Assembly (NCBI GenBank): GCA_963709505.1
Contig: CAVPXC010000002.1
Location: 1-64,000 of the forward strand
Reading direction: 5' to 3'
Length of the DNA stretch: 64,000 nt
Source of the DNA: CAVPXC01 sp963709505
Lineage (GTDB): Bacteria > Chloroflexota > Anaerolineae > JAAEKA01
The notes under the pieces are model-generated. The model saw only the letters and a list, made by a program, of their open reading frames with translations. It was not told the origin of the DNA and ran no database searches. The translations under genes and the position numbers were made by a program. This document shows, piece after piece, positions 1 to 6,905 of this stretch (its first letter is position 1; each line of letters starts with the position of its first letter).

Positions 1-65
1 TATCGAAGATGTTACACTTGCTACTGTACCACACAAGAGATGACGTGTCAAGATATTTCTCAATA

Positions 66-159
66 TGTTGCACAAACGTGCAGCATTAAACGCCTTTCTT
101 GACATCTGGTGAGCTTATGGTGTAAAATAACGGCAATATTGTGCATTCTAATGCAGCAA
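66..159. promoter_or_regulatory. Two candidate SorC operator palindromes
   Basis: Two similar dyads lie upstream of the SorC-type regulator. One is TGTTGCAC-N4-GTGCAGCA at 66-85. The other is TTGTGCATT-CT-AATGCAGCAA at 139-159. They flank a promoter-like pair at 99-128, which is a typical layout for autoregulation. The binding assignment is inferred. Confidence 0.4.
99..128 (+). promoter_or_regulatory. Sigma70-like promoter of the SorC regulator
   Basis: A -35 TTGACA (99-104) and a -10 TAAAAT (123-128) are separated by 18 bp and lie about 90 bp before the regulator ATG. The promoter sits between the two candidate operators. Confidence 0.5.
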
Positions 160-216
160 AATACCATCCGCGTAGGGCGTTTCGTACGCCTCTAGCCGAC
201 CACGGAGAACATTGAA

Positions 217-1165
217 ATGCTTGATCGCGATGAACTGCTTGCGCAAGTTGCCCGCGACTATTATGAGGAACGCCTGACACAGGACGAGATTGGCAGGCGG
301 ATAAACGCTTCCCGATCCACAGTCTCTCGACTGCTCCAACAGGCGGTGGATCGCGGTATCGTGCGGATCATCATCGACTATCCTTGGGAGCGCGCACACG
401 ATCTTGAGCAGCGCCTGATGGACTGCTTTCACCTGCGCGAGGTTCAGGTGTTGCTTAGCAAGGGTCGTGACGACGAGAAGGTGCGCGAGGGGATGGGAAT
501 GCTGGCCGCGCGATTGATCGACCGCGAGATCACGGACAATGCGATCCTGGGCATTTCCTATGGGCGGTCGTTGGCCTGCACCATTGCCCGCGTTGGCTCC
601 TACTCGACAGGTCGCGACTTCGGTGGTCCCAATCATCGGCGCGCTAGGGTCTGATAATCCGTTTATTGATGGGCCGGAGCTAGTGCGGCGTTTTGCCCAG
701 ATATACGGGGGTGAATTTCGTTTTCTTCCGGCCCCCCTGCTCGTCGACGAAGTACGCACCCGCAATGCGCTCTTGCAGTCCCCACAGATTATCGAGACCT
801 TGTCACTGGCTCGCCGGGCCAACACCATCCTGATGGGCATCGGCGCGCTGGTGCCTGGCTATTCCAGCCAGATCTGGGCGGGATATCTCGACGAGCGCGA
901 GCTGAGCTGGCTACGCGATCAGGGTGCAGCGGGTCACATGGCGGCACAGTTTTTCGACATCAACGGCCGGCTCATGGACGTGGAGGTCAATCAGCGATCG
1001 GTTGGCATCGGCATCAAAGCGCTGCTCGGCAAAGACCCTGTCATTGCGGTTGCCGGCGGCGAGGCCAAAGCGGAGGCGATCCTCGGCGCGCTGCGAGGGC
1101 GTTATCTGAACGTGCTCATCACCGACGACACCGCGGCGCGCAAGGTGTTAGCACTTGAAGAATAA
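217..1165 (+). CDS. SorC/DeoR-family sugar-binding transcriptional regulator, frameshifted
   Basis: The first frame (217-654) has an N-terminal helix-turn-helix at about residues 20-45 (LTQDEIGRRINASRSTVSRL). It then enters the SorC sugar-binding domain. The domain continues in the next frame to 1165 (VVPIIGALGS, RRANTILMGIGAL, GLAK-like GGEAKAEAILGALRG). The two halves join if one base is corrected near 590-625. The repaired length of about 315 aa is normal for SorC regulators, which bind a phosphorylated sugar and control a sugar operon. The start is supported by GGAG upstream of ATG 217. Its target is probably a nearby sugar locus, but no divergent operon is visible here. Either a sequencing error or a young pseudogene would explain the break. 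Confidence 0.75.
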
Positions 1166-1332
1166 CTGAGGAAGCAATCATGAGGTGAATCGCAGCGCGC
1201 CAAATCTAGGCTACAAGGTAGATCTCGCCCGGACCCACACCTGCGCCTGCGCCGACGAAGCCCTAAGGAGCCCGGCGAGTGCGAAGCCTCCCGGAGCGAC
1301 AGCGGAGTGGACTGGAGGGCCGCATGCGAGGT
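1166..1332. other. Gap with a broken gene start
   Basis: Just after the regulator a GAGGAAG ribosome site is followed by ATG AGG TGA near 1180-1188. A downstream gene start therefore appears to be interrupted after two codons. Nothing else was recognised up to the comM remnant. Confidence 0.3.
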
Positions 1333-1560
1333 GCAGGTGTTTTGCACCGTGTACTCATGCTGGTTATCTCCAAACCAGCCGCAGGGACAGGGATTTATAG
1401 CTCCCACAAGCATGAAATTGGCGGGAAAACTCAATGATCCCTGTGTGCGGCTGATGGTCACAACCTTGTCCTCAAGAGGCTGGCGCACCGTTTCTAAGTT
1501 CTTGGTTCCAAACTCGGACAACTCATCCAGAAACAACACTCCACGGTGTGTCAGGCTGAC
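1333..1560 (-). pseudogene. Fragment of ComM/YifB-type Mg-chelatase-like ATPase
   Basis: About 76 codons read VSLTHRGVLFLDELSEF, then RQPLEDK, SRTQGSLSFPANFMLVGA and NPCPCGWFGD. These are the Walker B and sensor region of the YifB/ComM AAA+ family. The intact family is about 500 aa, and both ends are missing, so this is a remnant. ComM promotes integration of incoming DNA in natural transformation. The remnant lies beside a frameshifted comEC, which suggests a decayed competence locus. Confidence 0.7.
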
Positions 1561-1586
1561 ACCTGCGCCACTGCAAGCCCATCCGT

Positions 1587-4069
1587 TTATCTTTCCACAA
1601 CAATCCTCTCGCCGTCGCTGGCAAAGCTCACCGTCCCTTCCAGGTCGGTACGATGCCACCCCGCCGCGCCGACCTGGGCTTTCCACGCCTCCTCCACGCC
1701 CGCCGCCAGGTCGCGGTAGCGGTCGTCCTGCTCCGCAAAGACCACGGCCTGCTGCGGCCCGATGGCCTCCAGGAGCTTTTCATTGAACGCCGCCTGCCGC
1801 CCACCATCAGGCACCTTCACCACAGCCTCCCCGCCCTCAACCCTCCACCCTCCACTCTCCACCACCTCCTCCTGTACCCCCTTCGTCGCATCCCCCACCA
1901 GCAGCACGCTCGTCCGTCCCCAGCTCAGCCGCACCACCAACGAATTGGCCTTGAGGTCGAGCTCGCCGTCCTTGGCAAGCGCCGGCTCAGGGCCAGGGTT
2001 TAACACGTCTAGCGCCGCGCCGTAGCCCAGACGCAGGCGCATCCCGGCCTCGGCTGCGGTCACCGGCACGTTTGCTTCCTGCAATTCCCGCAGCCACTGC
2101 CCGTATCCCGCCGACGGGTAGGGGAAGGGTGCTTGAACAACCTGCCCAATCCGATAGCGCTTCGCCAGTCCGAGCAACCCGCCGATGCGCTCGTCGCCCG
2201 GATGCGTCACGACCACCAGCTCGATCTCTCGATCGTTGAACGGCATCCATCTGCCCAGCTCGCCGAGCAGCGCGGTCGGGCTCGCTCCGCCGTCAATCAG
2301 CACCTGTTGCCCGTCTGGGGTGACAATCAGCACCGCCTCGCCCTTGCCGACGTCCAGAAAATGCACGTGCAGCTGGCCGTCGGGCAGAGAGCCGAGGGTG
2401 ACGAAGAGCAGCGGGCAGGCGACGAGCAGCAAGCTCGCAGTGGCGGTGACGGCCTTCGACGACTTCAATGCGTTGCCCAGCCGGCTCAGGCTGGGGCCGA
2501 CAAGCGGTAGGGATCGCCGGGCTGCCAGCATGCCCGCTCCCAGCAACGCGAAATAGCCAACCAGCCCGGCCGCGCTCAGTTGCACGCTGGCCGAGGCAAA
2601 GGGCAGCGACGCCAACGCGCGGATCACCGCGACGGTCCAGTGCAGGGCCAGCCAGGGGATCAGCATGATGAGGCGGATGAGGGGGAGGAGGAGGGTGGAG
2701 AGTGGAGGGTGGAGGGTGGAGAGAAGGGAGAGGATGACGCCGGCGCCGCCCCAGATCATGACGGCAGGTTGGACGGGCAGCACGAGCAGGTTGGCCAGCG
2801 GCGACACGACCGACAGGCGGCCGAAGTAGTGCGCGATCAGCGGCAGGGTCAGGATCTGTGCGGCCAGGGTGACGATCAGCGCGTCGTTGAGGAAGCCTGT
2901 CACCGGCTTGGCGGCGCGGGCGGGAAGCAGCCTGGTCCATCAGCCGATCGAACCGTTCGGTCATCGGCGTGGCAAAGAGCACCAGGCTGAGGGTGGCCAG
3001 AAAGCTGAGCTGGAAGCCAACGTCCCAGAGTGTGAGCGGGTTGAGCGCGGTCATCAGCAGGCCGGCGGCGAACAGCGAGATGATCGCCAGGCTGCGCCGG
3101 TTCAGGTAGTTCGCCAGGGCTACCAGCAGGCCCATGATTGCGGCGCGCATCACGGAGGCGTCGGCGCCGACGAGCAGGGTGTAGAGGACGATGCCCGCCA
3201 CGACCGGATAGAACGCCCGGCGCTTGCCGACCAGCCGGCCAAAGGAGGCGGTCATGACGCCAGCGACGATCGCTATATTAAATCCCGAGATGACGATGAT
3301 ATGACTGGTACCTGTCTGGTTGAACTGATCGTACAGGTCCCGGTCGATCCCGGTCTCGACGCCCAGGAGGATGCCGGTCAGCAGCGCGGACTCGGGCTCC
3401 GGCAGCAGCTCGCGCGATGGCCTGCTGCCCGCGTTCGCTGAGCCGGTACAGCGCGGTCCGGATGGGGCTTCCCTCGCCACGCGCGAGGACGGTGACCTCG
3501 GGACGCTGGATCAGCGTGTGTACCCCCTGGCGAGCGAGATAAGCTTTGTAGTCAAAGTCATTGAAGATGGCCGGCGCTTCCAACCGGCCCTGCACCAGCA
3601 GGCGGTCACCATAACGCAGCCCGAGCGTGCGATTCACAGTGAAAAGTGCATCTCCCCGCGCAGGCCGCGACGCCTCTCCCTCCTCGATCGTCACGCTTTC
3701 AGCCCTCAGGCGGACACGTTGGGCTGTGTCCCGCGCCTCGGGCGGTCGGACGACCGTGCCCACGACCGCGGCCCACTTCGGTTGTTCAGGCGTGCCGTTG
3801 TAGAAGGCGAGGTCCTCGCCGGCCGGACAAGGGTCAAATGGGTGCAGTTGGTAGCGCAGCCCGCCCAGCAGCACGAAAAGCAGCAGCGTCGCCGCTAAAC
3901 GCAGCCGCGGCTTCCTCCGTCCAAGCAATAAGCCGGTCAGCGCCACGACCAAAAGGCTCGCCGCTGCCGGCAGCGACGGCGTGTTGCAGTCGAACAGGCC
4001 CACTTCCCATGCGCCATTTACCACCCAAATGCCAACGGCCCAGGCAATGGCAATAGTTACGAGGGTCAT
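1587..4069 (-). CDS. comEC: ComEC/Rec2 DNA-uptake channel protein, two frameshifts
   Basis: Three consecutive minus-strand frames make up one ComEC of about 827 codons. The N-terminal hydrophobic and OB-like region runs from 4069 to about 3405. The competence membrane domain (LLTGILLGVETGIDRDL, GTSHIIVISGFNIAIVAG, DVGFQLSFLATLSL) runs to about 2920. The final membrane helices and a C-terminal metallo-beta-lactamase-like domain (HVHFLDVGKGEAVLI, LIDGGA, VVTHPGDERIGG) run to 1587. Single-base shifts lie near 3405 and 2920. The start ATG 4069 follows AGGAGG. ComEC forms the inner-membrane channel for transforming single-stranded DNA. Two 7-bp-unit arrays inside the gene add low-complexity peptides. 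Error and pseudogene both remain possible. Confidence 0.8.
1834..1868. repeat. Heptamer array CCCTCCA inside comEC
   Basis: Five consecutive 7-bp units follow CCCTCAA, CCCTCCA, CCCTCCA, CTCTCCA, CCACCTC. The array is read in frame as a Gly/Glu/Trp-rich peptide in the ComEC C-terminal domain. It is the reverse complement of the array at 2693-2734. Confidence 0.7.
2693..2734. repeat. Heptamer array GGGTGGA inside comEC
   Basis: Six 7-bp units run from GGGTGGA through GAGTGGA, GGGTGGA, GGGTGGA to two degenerate units. In frame they encode a 7-residue periodic LSTLHPP peptide inside a membrane segment of ComEC. Confidence 0.7.
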
Positions 4070-4108
4070 ATTCCCCCCTCCTGTCGAACCAAGCTATGGA
4101 GTTAGGAC

Positions 4109-4134
4109 GACCGGCTGGGGCGAGCCAGCCGGTC
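4109..4134. terminator. Hairpin between ABC operon and comEC
   Basis: GACCGGCTGG and CCAGCCGGTC form a perfect 10-bp stem with a 6-base loop. No T-tract follows on either strand. It lies downstream of the ABC operon and upstream of comEC, so a terminator role is plausible but not certain. Confidence 0.4.
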
Positions 4135-4193
4135 AGATGCAGTAGGAGGCATTTTACCCAGCAAGCGCTTCGACCGCAAACTGGGCTGTCACG

Positions 4194-4285
4194 TCATTTG
4201 CGAACCACGCTGATCAACACCGCCACCAGAATGATCAGCCCACGCACGACTTGTTGCGCGAAGGGGTTGATGCCCAGAGGCGCGC
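4194..4285 (-). pseudogene. C-terminal remnant of a second sugar ABC permease
   Basis: Directly downstream of the intact permease stop, the minus strand encodes GINPFAQQVVRGLIILVAV followed by LISVVRK and a stop. It parallels the intact permease C-terminus (GVDPYWQEVARGLIVLVAV) but is clearly diverged, so it comes from a paralogous permease rather than a recent local copy. No start or ribosome site precedes it. Confidence 0.7.
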
Positions 4286-4291
4286 GATTTA

Positions 4292-5278
4292 TCAATCACG
4301 CCTGACGTTTCGGGCGGCGCTGATCAACACGGCAACCAGTACGATCAGGCCACGCGCAACTTCCTGCCAGTAGGGATCGACCCCCATCAACGTCATCCCG
4401 TTGGCAAGCAGGCCGATGAAGAGCACCCCCACAAACGTGCCGATCATCGAGCCGGAGCCGCCTGACAGGCTCGTGCCGCCGATGACCACGGCCGCGATCA
4501 CCTCGAACTCCAGGCCTTCTCCGACGTTGTACGCTCCAGCCATGATGCGCGAGGAGACGATGACGCCCCCCAGCGCGGCCATCAACCCGGTAAGCGCAAA
4601 GACGAGGATGCGCGTGCGTCCTACAGGGATGCCTGAGAGTCGCGCTGCCTCTTCGTTGCCACCCACACTGTATACCGATCGGCCAAATACCGTGCGCGTG
4701 CTCAGAAAATAGAAGATCGCCACCGTGATCAACATGAGCACCGCCGGCACGGGGATGATCTTCAAGAGATAGCCTTGTCCCCAGAAGCTGAAGGATTCGG
4801 GGAAGGGCGTGATGGGGTAGGCTTGGGTGATGACCTTCGCCAAGCCTTTGTAGCTCATGAACAGCGTCAGAGTCACCACGAACGCGGGGATCCGCCAGCG
4901 CACTCGGATGGCGCCCGCCAGGCTGTGGATCACCGCACCCCCGAGAAGCACGATCACCACCGCCAGAAGCAGCGGCAGGCCCTTATCGATGGCGAGCACA
5001 CCCAGCAGCGAGGATGCCCAGGCCGTGGCCGAGCCAACACTGACGTCGATGTCTCCCGAGATGATGACGAAAGTCATTGCGCAGGCGACTATGCCGTTGA
5101 TAGACACAGCCCGCAGCACGTTAAACAGGTTGCGCTGCGTGAGGAAGTTCGGCGCGAACTTCGCCAGGAGCAAGAATAAGATCACCAGGCCTACGAGTAA
5201 GCCGGAGCGAGTTAGCAGGTCGCCTGCCCGGCCTAGCCACCTGGAGCGGGTTGTCACTTGGGTGGTTTGGGTGGTCAC
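4292..5278 (-). CDS. Sugar ABC transporter permease (RbsC/MglC type)
   Basis: This 328-aa polytopic membrane protein belongs to the BPD_transp_2 family. It has about eight to ten hydrophobic helices and family motifs such as MTFVIISGDIDVSVGS, YSVGGNEEAARLSGIPV and VIGGTSLSGGSGS. It forms the transmembrane channel of the importer encoded with the next two upstream genes. The GTG start at 5276-5278 overlaps the ATPase stop by four bases (GTGA), which suggests translational coupling. The length is normal. The exact sugar cannot be read from the sequence. Confidence 0.92.
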   Translation of the reverse strand: MTTQTTQVTTRSRWLGRAGDLLTRSGLLVGLVILFLLLAKFAPNFLTQRNLFNVLRAVSINGIVACAMTFVIISGDIDVSVGSATAWASSLLGVLAIDKGLPLLLAVVIVLLGGAVIHSLAGAIRVRWRIPAFVVTLTLFMSYKGLAKVITQAYPITPFPESFSFWGQGYLLKIIPVPAVLMLITVAIFYFLSTRTVFGRSVYSVGGNEEAARLSGIPVGRTRILVFALTGLMAALGGVIVSSRIMAGAYNVGEGLEFEVIAAVVIGGTSLSGGSGSMIGTFVGVLFIGLLANGMTLMGVDPYWQEVARGLIVLVAVLISAARNVRRD

Positions 5279-6777
5279 GAGGTCGTCTCCTCTATCACCA
5301 TCGTTAGCAGTCTCTCGAGATCGATCTCATCAGGTTTCACTTCGCTGGTAATGCGCCCCTGGTTCATAATCAGAATGCGGTCGGCCACGTCTAAAACCTC
5401 TTCGATTTCCGATGATACGAAGACTACGGCCAGGCCTTTACGGGCAAGGTCCCTTACCAGGGTGAAGATCTGTTCTTTGGCTTGGATGTCGATCCCGCGC
5501 GTTGGCTCGTCCATGAGCAGGATGTCAGGGAGGGTGTTCAGCCAGTTCCCTACCACGACCTTCTGCTGGTTGCCGCCGCTGAGCGTGCGGCTTGCGACGC
5601 GCAAGCTCGGAGTCTTGATATTCAACGAGGTGACCATGTCCTGGGCGAGGCTTGCGCCGCGGGCCAATTGCAAAATGCCCTGGACGCTGAACCGGTTGAG
5701 GCTCGCCAGCGTCAGGTTGTCCTGCACGGTGAAGTTCAGCACAAGCCCCTGGCGCTTGCGGTCTTCCGGCGTCAGCGCTACGCCGTTCGCTTTCATGGCA
5801 ATCGGCGTGGGATGGGCTATCAGCTTGCCTTTGACCATCACCTCGCCGCCGTCAACCGAATCCAGACCAAAAATGGCGCGCAGCAATTCGGTGCGCCCGG
5901 ATCCGAGCAGTCCGGCGATACCGAGCACCTCGCCTCCTCGTACTTCAAACGAGATGTCGTCGAGGAGGCCCTTGCGGCTTAGGTGCCTTACCGCCAGCTT
6001 GACTTCCCCCGGTTTCCCGCTTTCGCCCCATACGGTGCGTTGCCAATCCGCGCCGATCATCATCTGAGCGATGCGCGCCGGGGTCGCTTCAGCAGTGGTA
6101 ATGGTGCCGATGAGCTTGCCATCCCGCAGCACGGTCACGTTGTCGGCCACATGGGGAATCTCTTGCAGGCGGTGCGTGACGTAGATGATGGCATGCCCTT
6201 GCTGCGCAAGACGGCGCACGACTTTGTGCAGCACTGCCATCTCGTGGGCGGCTAGCGCGCTGGTCGGCTCGTCGAGCACGAGCACAGGCGGGTCGAAGGA
6301 GATGGCTTTGGCAATCTCGACCAATTGTTGTTGGGCCACGCTCAGGCGTGAGACCTGCTCGTCGAGGTCGATTGTCACTTCGAGTTGATCCAGCGCCGCC
6401 TTGGCCATAGGGCGGATGGCCTTGCGATTGATCATCGACAAGCCCAACAAGCTCCTTCTTGGCCAACGGCCCAGCAAGATGTTCTCAGCGACTGTCAGGC
6501 CGGGCACCAGGCTCAGCTCCTGGTAGACGGTGTAGATGCCGCGATGGAAGGCATCGCTTGGGTTGGCAATCGTCACCGCTTGACCGTCGACGCGGATCTC
6601 GCCGCTATCGGGATGCACGGCGCCGCTGAGGATCTTGACGAGTGTGGACTTGCCGGCCCCGTTCTTGCCGAGCAGCGCGCGCACTTCGCCTTTGTCCAAC
6701 CTGAAATCGACACTATCGAGCGCGACAACGCCGGGATATTGTTTGCTGATTTGCTCTAGCTCGAGGATGGCTGTCAT
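5275..6777 (-). CDS. Sugar ABC transporter ATP-binding protein (RbsA/MglA type)
   Basis: This 500-aa protein has two fused nucleotide-binding domains, as in RbsA, MglA and XylG. Domain 1 has Walker A GKNGAGKST at residues 37-45, signature LSVAQQQ and Walker B VLVLDEPTSAL. Domain 2 has the usual degenerate loop GLLGSGRTE, signature LSGGNQQK and LLMDEPTRGID. It powers import through the permease downstream. The start at 6777 (MTAILELEQ) fits the family alignment. An in-frame upstream extension would run into heptamer repeats and is not credible. The ribosome site is weak. Confidence 0.92.
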   Translation of the reverse strand: MTAILELEQISKQYPGVVALDSVDFRLDKGEVRALLGKNGAGKSTLVKILSGAVHPDSGEIRVDGQAVTIANPSDAFHRGIYTVYQELSLVPGLTVAENILLGRWPRRSLLGLSMINRKAIRPMAKAALDQLEVTIDLDEQVSRLSVAQQQLVEIAKAISFDPPVLVLDEPTSALAAHEMAVLHKVVRRLAQQGHAIIYVTHRLQEIPHVADNVTVLRDGKLIGTITTAEATPARIAQMMIGADWQRTVWGESGKPGEVKLAVRHLSRKGLLDDISFEVRGGEVLGIAGLLGSGRTELLRAIFGLDSVDGGEVMVKGKLIAHPTPIAMKANGVALTPEDRKRQGLVLNFTVQDNLTLASLNRFSVQGILQLARGASLAQDMVTSLNIKTPSLRVASRTLSGGNQQKVVVGNWLNTLPDILLMDEPTRGIDIQAKEQIFTLVRDLARKGLAVVFVSSEIEEVLDVADRILIMNQGRITSEVKPDEIDLERLLTMVIEETTS

Positions 6778-6790
6778 GGCAGGGAGTTCA

Positions 6791-6811
6791 GGGGTCAGAG
6801 GCCAGAGGTCG
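6791..6811. repeat. Heptamer array GAGGYCA
   Basis: Three 7-bp units (GGGGTCA, GAGGCCA, GAGGTCG) lie just upstream of the ATPase start, between the binding-protein and ATPase genes. Confidence 0.5.
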
Positions 6812-6828
6812 GTTGCTGGGATCTCGAT

Positions 6829-6898
6829 AGACCGGTAGGTGGGGCGATCACTCGTACCCATTCTACCGGTCTACCGATTACCGGTTACCGATTACTCC
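6829..6898. repeat. Heptamer array TTACCGA with hairpin
   Basis: Units TACCGGT, CTACCGA, TTACCGG, TTACCGA, TTACTCC occupy 6864-6898. An inverted arm TAGACCGGTAG near 6830 pairs with CTACCGGTCTA. The hairpin lies between the binding-protein stop and the ATPase gene and could reduce downstream expression relative to the binding protein. Confidence 0.6.
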
Positions 6899-6905
6899 GT
6901 ACGGC

